Assembly (NCBI GenBank): GCA_022823665.1
Contig: JAJEHN010000032.1
Span: 1-64,000 of the forward strand
DNA length: 64,000 bases
Source: Thermoanaerobaculia bacterium
Lineage (GTDB): Bacteria; Acidobacteriota; Thermoanaerobaculia; Multivoradales; Multivoraceae
Direction: 5' to 3'
Below the pieces are notes generated by a model, which saw nothing but the letters and a program-made list of their open reading frames with translations, did no database searches and was not told where the DNA came from. How positions within the stretch are numbered: position 1 is the first letter of the stretch; every line of letters begins with the position of its first letter. Below, piece by piece: positions 18,199 through 25,597 of this stretch. The position numbers and the translations under genes are program-made.

Positions 18199-18831
18199 AT
18201 GCCTCCAATCACCCCTCTCGAACTGCAGGGTCCCGCCGGGGCGCTCCAGGCCGAACTGCTCGAGCCGGATGCGACGCCGTCCTTCGTCGCGACGGTGGCG
18301 CATCCCCATCCGCTCTACGGCGGCGACATGGACAACCACGTCGTCACGACCGCCGCCGACGCCGTGGTCGAACTTGGTGGCGCCGCGCTCCGCTTCAACT
18401 TCCGGGGCACCGGCGGCAGCGAGGGACGCCACGACGCCGGCCGCGGCGAAACCGACGACCTGGCCGCCTGCGAGCAGGAACTCCGCAGCCGCTTCCCGCG
18501 GCTGCCACGCATCGGTATCGGCTATTCCTTCGGCGCCGTCGTCACGATGGCGCGGCTGCCGCAGGCGGCGCAGGACCCGCCCGGCGGGCTCCTGCTGATT
18601 GCGCCGCCGCTCACGCACTACGACTTCGAGGCCGCGACCAGTGCCTCGGTGCCCGTCGCCGTGGTCTACGGCCAGCTCGATACCTTCACGACGGACGCGA
18701 TGATCCGCCGGCTACCGAAGCGCTGGCCCTCGCTGGGCGCGTGCCTGGAAGTCTCCGGTGCCGGCCACGACCTGTCCTCGCCGCTGCTCGGCGCGACGAT
18801 CCGGCAGGCGCTCAACGGCCTGCTTTCGTAA
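18199..18831 (+). CDS. Alpha/beta hydrolase with H-P-H-P-L-Y-G-G signature
   Basis: 210 residues. The triad is complete: S110 in G-Y-S-F-G, Asp in Y-G-Q-L-D-T-F, and His in G-A-G-H-D. The N-terminal H-P-H-P-L-Y-G-G-D-M-D-N and N-F-R-G-T-G-G-S-E-G are hallmarks of a widespread small cytosolic hydrolase family related to dienelactone hydrolases and carboxylesterases; the substrate is unknown. The ATG at 18199 starts just before the family region, and the upstream in-frame extension lacks similarity. It stands as a single gene and converges on tdk. Confidence 0.85.
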   Translation: MPPITPLELQGPAGALQAELLEPDATPSFVATVAHPHPLYGGDMDNHVVTTAADAVVELGGAALRFNFRGTGGSEGRHDAGRGETDDLAACEQELRSRFPRLPRIGIGYSFGAVVTMARLPQAAQDPPGGLLLIAPPLTHYDFEAATSASVPVAVVYGQLDTFTTDAMIRRLPKRWPSLGACLEVSGAGHDLSSPLLGATIRQALNGLLS

Positions 18832-18858
18832 CGCCCGCGGGCCTCACCCACTGGGTGC

Positions 18859-18902
18859 GCCGGCGCCCTCGCCGGCTTGAGAGGCTGCGCCGCGAAGCGG
18901 CG
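18859..18902. repeat. Paired GC-rich dyads at a convergent gene junction
   Basis: Two perfect inverted repeats lie between the convergent hydrolase and tdk genes. GCCGGCG/CGCCGGC has a 4-nt loop (18859-18876) and CGCCGC/GCGGCG has a GAA loop (18888-18902). Similar pairs occur at 20086-20128 and 29758-29799. No U-tract follows, so they may be bidirectional terminators or REP-like elements. Confidence 0.5.
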
Positions 18903-18916
18903 ACCATTCTTCCGCG

Positions 18917-19510
18917 CTAGCTGGCGCGGACTTCGCCGATCTCCTCGGACGAGCTGTAGCAGCGGCGACAGCGGGCCTCGTAGGTCTCAACGTCCCCGAC
19001 CAGGACCTGCTGGTCACCGCCAGCGATCCGCAGCGAGTACTGGGCGGCGGCTCCGCAGCGCACGCACACCGCGTGCATCTTGTCGACGTACTCCGCGATC
19101 GCCATGAGTTCCGGGATCGGCCCGAACGGTCGCCGCCGGAAGTCCAGGTCGAGTCCGGCCACAATGACCCGCACGCCCAGGTCGGCCAGTTCCGTCGCCA
19201 GCCCGACCAGGCCAGCGTCGAAGAACTGGGCTTCGTCGATGCCGACGACCTCCACGCCCAGCGTCAGCTTCTCGCGCATCTCGTCACTGGAAGCGACCGT
19301 CTCCGCGGACAGGCTCCGATTGTCCCGGGTGGTCAGCACGTCGACCTCGCCATCCCGGGTGTCCGTCACGATCCGGAACACCTGAACGCGCTGGCGGGCG
19401 ATCAGGGCGCGGCGGAGCCGGCGCAGCAACTCCTCGCTCTTCCCCGAGAACATGCCGCCGGTGATGACCTCGATGCAGCCGCCGTCGCCCCGGCCCTGTT
19501 CGCGGATCAC
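18917..19510 (-). CDS. tdk: Thymidine kinase, type II
   Basis: 197 residues, the usual size. The P-loop G-G-M-F-S-G-K-S is at 18-25, the D-E-A-Q-F motif with catalytic E93 at 92-96, and the lasso-domain zinc pairs are C-V-R-C and C-R-R-C near the C-terminus. It phosphorylates thymidine to dTMP in nucleotide salvage. The GTG at 19510 has a GGAG about 10 nt upstream. The frame is open further upstream but has no family similarity there. The 126-bp divergent gap to erpA shows a weak GATACT (19590-19595) and no gene. Confidence 0.95.
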   Translation of the reverse strand: MIREQGRGDGGCIEVITGGMFSGKSEELLRRLRRALIARQRVQVFRIVTDTRDGEVDVLTTRDNRSLSAETVASSDEMREKLTLGVEVVGIDEAQFFDAGLVGLATELADLGVRVIVAGLDLDFRRRPFGPIPELMAIAEYVDKMHAVCVRCGAAAQYSLRIAGGDQQVLVGDVETYEARCRRCYSSSEEIGEVRAS

Positions 19511-19636
19511 CGGCCTTCTCCGCTCGCATCGCGGCTGCCCGCGGCGGGCCGCATCGAACCCTCCAACGTCCCGGTCAGCACGCCTCGATGATACTCTCGG
19601 GCAACGAGGCCGCACCTTACGCGCCTCACTGAACAG

Positions 19637-20026
19637 ATGCCCGAGATCGACTTTCCCACCCCGCCGGCGCCGACGCCCGCACCCGCGCAGGTCCCGGAGA
19701 CCCTGCACGTGACCGCCAAAGCGGTGCGGATGATCAAGCTCACCCGCGAGGACGAAGGTCTGTCTTCCGACCACGGCCTGCGGGTCGCGGTCCGGGGCGG
19801 CGGCTGCAGCGGTTTCGAGTACGCGCTCGACTTCGAGACGAACCAGCGCGAGACGGACGAGGTCTTCGAGTACGAGGGCCTGCAGGTCTACGTCGATCCG
19901 ATCAGCGCCCGCTACCTCAAGGGCACGACGATCGACTACCAGCTCGGCGTCGCCGGCACCGGGTTCAAGTTCTCGAACCCCAAGGCCGTCGGCACCTGCG
20001 GCTGCGGCTCCTCGTTCGCGGTCTAG
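19637..20026 (+). CDS. erpA: A-type iron-sulfur carrier (ErpA/IscA family)
   Basis: 129 residues with the three conserved cluster ligands, C57 in G-G-G-C-S-G-F and C121/C123 in T-C-G-C-G-S-S-F. The protein receives or delivers iron-sulfur clusters to target apoproteins. An extra 20 or so residues at the N-terminus are rich in Pro and Ala (P-P-A-P-T-P-A-P) and are probably disordered. ErpA and IscA are hard to separate by eye, so the symbol is tentative. It is monocistronic, with a dyad-rich convergent gap downstream. Confidence 0.9.
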   Translation: MPEIDFPTPPAPTPAPAQVPETLHVTAKAVRMIKLTREDEGLSSDHGLRVAVRGGGCSGFEYALDFETNQRETDEVFEYEGLQVYVDPISARYLKGTTIDYQLGVAGTGFKFSNPKAVGTCGCGSSFAV

Positions 20027-20066
20027 CAGCAGCGTCGGTCCGCGCCGACCGCGGTGCTCTGGGTGC

Positions 20067-20128
20067 GCGGGTCTTCTGACCCGCTGCCGCCGAAGGCGGC
20101 TTCAAGACGCGCCGGCCGTCAGGCCGGC
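20067..20128. repeat. Triple GC-rich dyad element at a convergent junction
   Basis: Three consecutive perfect inverted repeats lie between convergent erpA and moaDE: GCGGGTC/GACCCGC with a TTCT loop (20067-20084), GCCGCC/GGCGGC with a GAA loop (20086-20100), and GCCGGCC/GGCCGGC with a GTCA loop (20111-20128). The second and third match in type the paired dyads near 18859 and 29758. Termination on both strands is the simplest role. Confidence 0.5.
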
Positions 20129-20153
20129 ACCGCTAGCGTAGCCTCACAGGCCT

Positions 20154-20843
20154 CTAGTCCAGCGGTTCTTCCTCACGCCACGAGGACGCGCCGTCCGCGT
20201 AGTGCTCCCGTTTCCAGATCGGGACTTCGGCTTTGAGGCGTTCCAAGGCGAGGCGGTTGATGTCGTAGGCCTGACGGCGATGGGCCGAAGCAGTGGCGAT
20301 GACGACGCTGGCGTCGCCGACTTCCAGGGTGCCCAGACCGTGGACGATCTCGACTCTCGTTCCGGGTTCCGTGGATTCGAGTTCGTTCACGATCCGTTCG
20401 AGACGCCGCTCCGCCATCGCCGGATACGCGGAGTACGTGATCCGCTCGACCGGGCGGCCGCCGAAGGAGTTGCGGACGTTGCCGACGAAAACGACGACGG
20501 CGCCCTTGCCGGCGTCCTCGACGCGGGCGCGCACGGAGGACACCGTGTCCGCGTCGACGGCGCCGTCGCGGAGACGGCCGGCGCCGGCGCCGCATGAGCC
20601 GCCCGATACCGGCGGCAGGAGCGCCACTTCGGCGCCCTCGTGAAGGGGCGCGGTACGGTCCGCGGCCACCTCGCCGTCCACGGCGATCGCGAGACGCGGC
20701 CACAGCGGCTCGATCGCCGGGTACGCCGCCGTCAGGCGCTCGACCAGGTCGGCGACCGTGGCGCCGTCCGGGAGGTCGTGTTCCGTCTCGGCGCTGCCTA
20801 CAGCGTCCAGCGCGGTCGCGAAGCTCAGCACGCGTACGATCAA
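20154..20843 (-). CDS. MoaD-MoaE fusion (molybdopterin synthase, MoaX-like)
   Basis: 229 residues. Residues 1-82 are a ubiquitin-fold MoaD ending P-P-V-S-G-G, the motif that is normally the free C-terminus carrying the thiocarboxylate. A short Gly/Ala linker leads into MoaE, with K-G-A-V-V-V-F-V-G-N-V-R-N (113-125), H-R-R-Q-A-Y, and P-I-W-K-R-E near the end. Molybdopterin synthase inserts the dithiolene sulfurs into precursor Z. The fusion buries the di-glycine, so cleavage after G82 would be required, as known for mycobacterial MoaX. The start is a TTG; no good ribosome site is visible. The moeB-like activator is encoded at 26025. Confidence 0.92.
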   Translation of the reverse strand: MIVRVLSFATALDAVGSAETEHDLPDGATVADLVERLTAAYPAIEPLWPRLAIAVDGEVAADRTAPLHEGAEVALLPPVSGGSCGAGAGRLRDGAVDADTVSSVRARVEDAGKGAVVVFVGNVRNSFGGRPVERITYSAYPAMAERRLERIVNELESTEPGTRVEIVHGLGTLEVGDASVVIATASAHRRQAYDINRLALERLKAEVPIWKREHYADGASSWREEEPLD

Positions 20844-20913
20844 GACGGGGAAGGCTAACAGTCACCCGCGCTGCGGATAGTCTCCCCGCCTACTCGGAAA
20901 CGACCGCTACGCG

Positions 20914-21618
20914 ATGCGCCTTCTGCTCTTCGACATCGACGGCACCCTGGTTCGGTGCGGCCCCCAGATCGGGCCCATCTTCATGGGTGCGCTCAAGCGC
21001 ACCTTCGGCCGGACGGGCAACGTGCGGGCCTACGACTTCGGCGGACGGACGGACACCGAAGCCGTCATCGACCTGATGACCGACGCGGGCCTGCCGCGAG
21101 ACGAGGTCGAAGGCCGCCTGGGCGAAGTGCGCTCCCATTACAGCGACCTGCTCGAACGGCTCGACCCGGAGCAGATGCGTCTCCTGCCTGGTGTTACCGA
21201 GCTGCTCAAGGAACTCGCCGACCACGACGACACCTGCGTCGCCCTGCTCACCGGAAACTGGGAAATCGGCGCCCGGGCCAAGCTCGAACCGTTCGGCCTC
21301 AACCGCTTCTTCGACTTCGGCGCCTTCGGCGAGGACGGCGTTCGGCGCAACGAGCTCGTGCCGGTGGCCGTCGACCGGGCCACGGCGCACCTCGGCGCGC
21401 CGCCGCAGCCGAGCGACGTCGTCATCATCGGCGACACGGTGCGCGACATCGCCTGCGGCGACGCCCACGGGGTGCCGGTGCTGGCGGTCGCCACCGGCTT
21501 CACGCCGGACCACCGACTCGAGGAAGCTGGTGCCCGCTGGGTCGTGCCCGACCTTCGCCACGCCTCGGTGCGGGAGATTCTCCTCGACGGCCAGCCCACC
21601 TCGCGCCCAACGCCATGA
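20914..21618 (+). CDS. HAD-superfamily phosphatase (Gph/PGP-like)
   Basis: 234 residues. Motif I is D7-I-D9-G-T, motif II is L-L-T-G-N, and motif IV is G-D-T-V-R-D, with a helical C1 cap between, all typical of phosphoglycolate-phosphatase-like HADs. The nucleophile is predicted to be D7. The substrate cannot be fixed by eye. The stop overlaps the ygfZ start as ATGA, so the two are translationally coupled. The 70-bp gap upstream shows a GATAGT (20876-20881) as a weak -10 candidate. Confidence 0.88.
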   Translation: MRLLLFDIDGTLVRCGPQIGPIFMGALKRTFGRTGNVRAYDFGGRTDTEAVIDLMTDAGLPRDEVEGRLGEVRSHYSDLLERLDPEQMRLLPGVTELLKELADHDDTCVALLTGNWEIGARAKLEPFGLNRFFDFGAFGEDGVRRNELVPVAVDRATAHLGAPPQPSDVVIIGDTVRDIACGDAHGVPVLAVATGFTPDHRLEEAGARWVVPDLRHASVREILLDGQPTSRPTP

Positions 21619-22583
21619 GCTTCGAACGCGACGTCGAACTGCTGACCACCGAAGCCGCCCTGTGCGAACCGCCGCGGGCATCCCGGCTCGAACTGATGGG
21701 CCCGGACCGCGAACGCTTCTTCGGCGGCATGGTCACCGCGGCGGTCGAGAGCCTGGAGCCCGGCCGGGGCGTGTTCGGCTTCATCACCGACGTCCGCGGC
21801 CGCATCCTCGCCAGCGCCGCCGTGCTGGCGCTCGAAGACCGCCTCTGGCTCGAGATCCCGAAGGGCCGCGGCAGGACGATCATCGAGCACCTGGAGAAGT
21901 ACATCGTCACCGACCAGGTCGAGATCCTGCCCCTCGGCGACATGGCCTCGGTGCGGGTCGCCGGGCCGAAGAGCGCCAAGGTCCTGGCGGATCTCGGGGC
22001 CACGGCCGCCCGCGACCTGACCGGACCCTGGAGCCATGGCCAGGTCGAGATCCTCGACTACCAGGCCCGTCTGGTGCGCGAAGGGCACAGCCCGGTGCCC
22101 GCGTTCTCGCTCTGGCAGTCCTCGGCCATCGCGCCGCTGATGGCCGAGGACCTGGCGGAAGCCGGGATCCCCCAGGCCGGCATCGAGGCAACCGAGGCGC
22201 TCCGCATCGAGCAGGGCCACCCCCTCTGGGGCATCGACTACGACGACTCGAACCTGCCCCAGGAGACCGGGATCGAGGACGCCGTCGACTACGAGAAGGG
22301 CTGCTACCTGGGCCAGGAAATCGTCGCCCGGATCCACTACCGCGGCCAGCCGGCCCGGAAGATGTGCCGGCTCGTCTTCGAGTCCGGGCACAAGCCGACC
22401 GCCGGTGCCGAAATCGAGTTCGACGGCCGAGCCGCCGGTACGGTCACGAGCGTTTCTCCGTCGTGCTGCGACGACGCCGCGATCGGCCTCGCCCTGCTGC
22501 CTCGGCGAGCTGTCGAGGCACTGCCCGATGCACGGGCTCAGGTTGAAGCCAGGGACGTCCGGTTCAAGCCGGCGCGCGGCTGA
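21615..22583 (+). CDS. ygfZ: YgfZ/GcvT-family folate-binding Fe-S maintenance protein
   Basis: 322 residues with the family fingerprint K-G-C-Y-L-G-Q-E near residue 228 and the GcvT-like fold (R-G-V-F-G-F-I-T-D-V-R-G-R early on). YgfZ proteins bind tetrahydrofolate and support repair or assembly of certain iron-sulfur enzymes. The start overlaps the upstream HAD stop as ATGA. It converges tightly (3 bp) on the accessory cassette, so this is the left boundary of that segment. Confidence 0.92.
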   Translation: MSFERDVELLTTEAALCEPPRASRLELMGPDRERFFGGMVTAAVESLEPGRGVFGFITDVRGRILASAAVLALEDRLWLEIPKGRGRTIIEHLEKYIVTDQVEILPLGDMASVRVAGPKSAKVLADLGATAARDLTGPWSHGQVEILDYQARLVREGHSPVPAFSLWQSSAIAPLMAEDLAEAGIPQAGIEATEALRIEQGHPLWGIDYDDSNLPQETGIEDAVDYEKGCYLGQEIVARIHYRGQPARKMCRLVFESGHKPTAGAEIEFDGRAAGTVTSVSPSCCDDAAIGLALLPRRAVEALPDARAQVEARDVRFKPARG

Positions 22584-22586
22584 CCG

Positions 22587-23318
22587 TCAGTCGTCGAAGA
22601 GCAAACCGCCAATCAAGACACCTGCACCCACCGCAAGAGCGGTGCTCCAGAAGACCGCGTCGGCCTCGTCACGCAGCCTCAGGTCCTCAAGGCGATCCGT
22701 CAGTTCCCGATCCACCGGAGGAACCGTCGTCTCCGTACCAGCAAGAGCGATCCCGGCATCCCGCTCTCGGAGTTCACGATCCACCCAGTCCTGGAGTTCC
22801 GCAAACTGCTGAGGCGCATCCATGTTCAGTTTGCACGACAGTTTGATGTCTCCGCTCGTCGGCAGCCCCTTTCTTTCCGCTGCGGCGAGAGGATCAGCAA
22901 TGGACTCGACAAGGTCCTCCAACCAGTCTTCGATGCGGCCGAGAAAACAATCGTAGACGTTCCCGAGCAATCGAGCCCCTTCCAGGAACTCGCCTTCCGC
23001 GCGACACCGGAGGTCGGCGCCATCGTCAATGAGGTCGTCAATCCGGCTCTCAAGGCGAGCGACAGCCCGGTACACGTCGGTGTCATCGGCGCCTTCCTTG
23101 GCTATCACGTCGGTCATCATCGCTTTGATCGCAGCTTCGAGACGCGCTAGGGCCCTGTTCGCTGCCCCAAGGCGGTGAGACAGGAACTCCATCGTGACCG
23201 GCTCCGCCGCTTCGCCGACAGCGGGCGCGCCCGTCCTCTCCTTCAGCTTCGACAACAACGGACGCAGGGCCTCACCCATGCGAACCACGCGGGGAGGCAG
23301 AAGCGGTTCAGAAGTCAC
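22587..23318 (-). CDS. Unknown helical protein with C-terminal membrane anchor, third gene of an ATPase cassette
   Basis: 243 residues, not recognised. It is acidic and helix-rich (many Glu/Arg/Leu heptad-like stretches around 45-150), has two cysteines near the middle, and ends in one hydrophobic segment (F-W-S-T-A-L-A-V-G-A-G-V-L-I-G-G-L-L-F) right at the C-terminus, as in tail-anchored proteins. There is no signal peptide. The GTG at 23318 is preferred because AGGAG lies 6 nt before it; a TTG at 23324 directly abuts that site. It follows the DUF4276 gene by 42 bp on the same strand. A membrane-located effector or sensor for the two upstream gene products is a guess from position only. Confidence 0.72.
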   Translation of the reverse strand: MTSEPLLPPRVVRMGEALRPLLSKLKERTGAPAVGEAAEPVTMEFLSHRLGAANRALARLEAAIKAMMTDVIAKEGADDTDVYRAVARLESRIDDLIDDGADLRCRAEGEFLEGARLLGNVYDCFLGRIEDWLEDLVESIADPLAAAERKGLPTSGDIKLSCKLNMDAPQQFAELQDWVDRELRERDAGIALAGTETTVPPVDRELTDRLEDLRLRDEADAVFWSTALAVGAGVLIGGLLFDD

Positions 23319-23360
23319 GATCAACTCCTCTCGTCCCGGCAGTTCAGGTCGATTCTAAGT

Positions 23361-23924
23361 TCAGCCATCCAAGACCTCCACGATCCGGTTTCGCAGCTCG
23401 GCGATCTCCGGACAAAGCCGAAAAAACCGACGACGCCGTCCGATCGATTCTTCCGTCATCGCGCCTCGCCCGTGACCCGGCCGTCGAGGGTCCCCATGCG
23501 CTTTGAGCAGCGGCTCGAAGATGGTCTCCTTGAATCGCCGGTGCGAGCGCGCGTCGGTCCATGAACCCCGAATCTCCTCACGATAGGCCACACAGGCGTA
23601 CACCTCGACTTCGGGCTCGGCGGGACAGCAAAGGAGCGTCACGCCTTCCTTCCCGAGGCTCCGTTCGAGATGGCGCATCGCATCGTCGCTGGCCCTGTCC
23701 GCATCCGGGAAGAACAGCCACAGATCCATGAAGCGGTACCTTGAGCACAGCTCGCCGCGGATGACTCCGACCGCCTCGTCGTAGCCACGGACTCTGGGGT
23801 TCGTCAGTACCGTCACTCTGGCAGCGGGTTTGCCAGCTTCCGCCAGGACCATCTCGACCAGTGGTTTCAGAATGTAGCCATTGAGAGTTGGATCTTCCGG
23901 GATGACCAGAACCCGCACACTCAC
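23361..23924 (-). CDS. DUF4276-like protein with TOPRIM-type acidic residues
   Basis: 187 residues. An N-terminal strand ends V-L-V-I-P-E10-D-P, and a central strand reads L-W-L-F-F-P-D74-A-D76-R. A glutamate after strand one plus D-x-D after a later hydrophobic strand is the TOPRIM metal-binding pattern. P-A-E-P-E-V-E-V-Y-A near 101-110 resembles the conserved acidic block of DUF4276 proteins, which are usually encoded beside AAA ATPases. A TOPRIM nuclease role is inference. The GTG start overlaps the ATPase stop as GTGA, so the two proteins are probably made together. Confidence 0.75.
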   Translation of the reverse strand: MSVRVLVIPEDPTLNGYILKPLVEMVLAEAGKPAARVTVLTNPRVRGYDEAVGVIRGELCSRYRFMDLWLFFPDADRASDDAMRHLERSLGKEGVTLLCCPAEPEVEVYACVAYREEIRGSWTDARSHRRFKETIFEPLLKAHGDPRRPGHGRGAMTEESIGRRRRFFRLCPEIAELRNRIVEVLDG

Positions 23925-25144
23925 AAGGCTGCCTCCAGCCAGCCTTCGGCGAACAGATCGGCAAGCGAGTGCGTCTTCGCCACGTCCCGAAAACCGGGAA
24001 CGTCGCGGAGCCGCGTAATCGTCGCTTCACTCGTGTCCTTGTCGCGCCGGCAGACGTAGGTCGTGACGTACTCGGCCGGCTTCAACCACTCGAGCACAAC
24101 CGGCGAGTGGGTCGTCGCGAGGATCTGCGTTGGACCCGCCTCGGCGTTGGCTCGAAGGAGTTCCAGGATCAGACGCGTTCGACTCGCATGTATGCCGTTT
24201 TCGATCTCCTCAATCGTCATGATCTGGGGCATGTCGGGCTGAAAGAAGGCTGCGGCGATCGCAGCGAACCGGAGCGTCCCGTCGCTCAACACCGGCGCGG
24301 GAAACTCCCTGCCTCCTTCTCGCAGCATGAAGAGCGGCTCTCCCACGGCGCCGGACAGGGTCGCCACGCTGTCCACTTCGGCCGGGCGCAACTCACGCAG
24401 CCACTCCAGGTACCCGGCCTCTAAGTCGGGGTCGGCACAGATCCCCCTAACCAAGGCGGCGAAGTTCTCGCCGTGTTCACCCATGCGGGCCACCTGCCTT
24501 GCCTGGGAGTAGCCCCTCAGCACCGTCGGCGCGGGGTCGACGCGTTGCATGTCGGCGAGCACGTCCGCGACTCTCGCGGCGATGGCCCAATCCCGCGGCT
24601 TTACTCGGTTGGCTCCTTCAAGCTGCCGCAGAACTGGCCGAGAACGCGCGAACTCCAGATGCGGAGGTCGGCCGCGTCCTCCGTGCTGATAATCGACCTT
24701 GAGAACCGGGCTTCCGGCGCCGCCCTTGTCGGCATAGCGGGAGTCGTAGATGGCACGACGGCCGTGGATCAGGCTTTCCGCCACCACATGCCCGAGGCGC
24801 GGCGAGAGAGTTACTGAGTACTGCCACCATCTGGTGGCCGTTCCCTCCCCCAGCTTGCCGGCCGCGCTAATGGAGAAGGTCTCGGGCTGCTCTGCACCCT
24901 CGAAACACACCTTCCCGCTCCCGCCTCGCACTCCCTCCCAGACCTCGCTGGTCGCGCTCCTCGGCTTGCCGTCGAGGATCTCGCTCACGGTGAAGCCGTT
25001 GCCTATGCCCTGGAGCACTCGAAGCGCATCGAAGAAGTTCGACTTGCCGCTGGCATTCGTACCGACGAACAGGTTCAACCCGCCAAGGCCGACGGTCACG
25101 TCGCGAAAGCTCTTGAAGTCTCTGATGGTGATTCGGTCAATCAT
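23921..25144 (-). CDS. RecF/OLD-like ABC ATPase (AAA_21 type)
   Basis: 407 residues. It starts M-I-D-R-I-T-I-R-D-F-K-S-F, the classic opening of RecF/SMC/OLD ATPases. Walker A is G29-T-N-A-S-G-K-S36, the signature L-S-D-G-T is at 286-290, Walker B is I-M-T-I-E-E-I-E-N-G (308-317), and the switch histidine is in T-T-H-S (344-347). No TOPRIM domain is present in the protein itself; one appears to be supplied by the next gene. Paired ATPase/TOPRIM proteins of this kind (OLD, PARIS AriA/AriB, AbiL-like) act in phage defence. Base composition here is lower in GC than in flanking core genes, consistent with transfer. Confidence 0.88.
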   Translation of the reverse strand: MIDRITIRDFKSFRDVTVGLGGLNLFVGTNASGKSNFFDALRVLQGIGNGFTVSEILDGKPRSATSEVWEGVRGGSGKVCFEGAEQPETFSISAAGKLGEGTATRWWQYSVTLSPRLGHVVAESLIHGRRAIYDSRYADKGGAGSPVLKVDYQHGGRGRPPHLEFARSRPVLRQLEGANRVKPRDWAIAARVADVLADMQRVDPAPTVLRGYSQARQVARMGEHGENFAALVRGICADPDLEAGYLEWLRELRPAEVDSVATLSGAVGEPLFMLREGGREFPAPVLSDGTLRFAAIAAAFFQPDMPQIMTIEEIENGIHASRTRLILELLRANAEAGPTQILATTHSPVVLEWLKPAEYVTTYVCRRDKDTSEATITRLRDVPGFRDVAKTHSLADLFAEGWLEAAL

Positions 25145-25303
25145 GGGACTTCCAGGGCACGTGGATCGCTACCGGGGAGTGCTCCTGAGAAGAGCGTCCT
25201 CCGGGGGTCGCGCCCCTGCGCTGCGTCGCGGAGCGTACCAGCGGACGGGCCTCACAGCCGCCGACGGTCCACACCGAACGCGTCCTGGGGCAGACCCTGA
25301 CGC

Positions 25304-25333
25304 TTGACAGGACGCACCCCTTAGTCCTACGGT
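25304..25333 (+). promoter_or_regulatory. Sigma70-like promoter for the antitoxin-toxin pair
   Basis: A perfect TTGACA (25304-25309) is followed after 18 bp by TACGGT (25328-25333; 3 of 6), giving a transcript start about 25340 just before the antitoxin gene. The rest of the 213-bp divergent gap (25145-25303) holds no gene. Confidence 0.5.
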
Positions 25334-25348
25334 TAGCCAAGCAACCGT
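25329..25348. promoter_or_regulatory. Candidate toxin-antitoxin operator (ACGGTT-N8-AACCGT)
   Basis: A perfect 6-bp inverted repeat with an 8-bp spacer overlaps the -10 box and lies just upstream of the ribosome site. Phd/VapB antitoxins normally repress their own operon through such palindromes, so this is a likely autoregulatory site. Confidence 0.5.
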
Positions 25349-25363
25349 CTTGAGGGGATGGAT

Positions 25364-25594
25364 GTGTCGATAGTGAACGTGCATCAAGCGAAGACCCAAC
25401 TGTCGCGCCTGCTCGCCCAGGTCGAACAGGGAGAGGAAGTCGTCATCGCGCGGAACGGCGAACCGGTCGCGCGGCTCGTCAGCTGCCGGCCCAGGGTCAA
25501 GCGCGAGTTCGGGGCCCTTGCCGGCCGAATCCATCTCGACGATTCCTTCTTCGATCCCCTGCCCGAATCCGAACTGGCCGCGTGGGAGAAGTGA
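25364..25594 (+). CDS. Phd/VapB-type antitoxin
   Basis: 76 residues. The N-terminal half (V-N-V-H-Q-A-K-T-Q-L-S-R-L-L, G-E-E-V-V-I-A-R-N-G-E-P-V-A-R-L) is the Phd/YefM DNA-binding fold; the acidic C-terminal part with D-D-S-F-F-D-P-L-P would wrap the toxin. The GTG at 25364 is preferred: GAGG lies 7 nt upstream, whereas the in-frame ATG at 25358 directly abuts that site. It is followed by the PIN toxin in the same reading frame after a single TGA and a three-base gap. It neutralises the toxin and probably binds the palindrome upstream. Confidence 0.88.
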   Translation: MSIVNVHQAKTQLSRLLAQVEQGEEVVIARNGEPVARLVSCRPRVKREFGALAGRIHLDDSFFDPLPESELAAWEK

Positions 25595-25597
25595 GCT

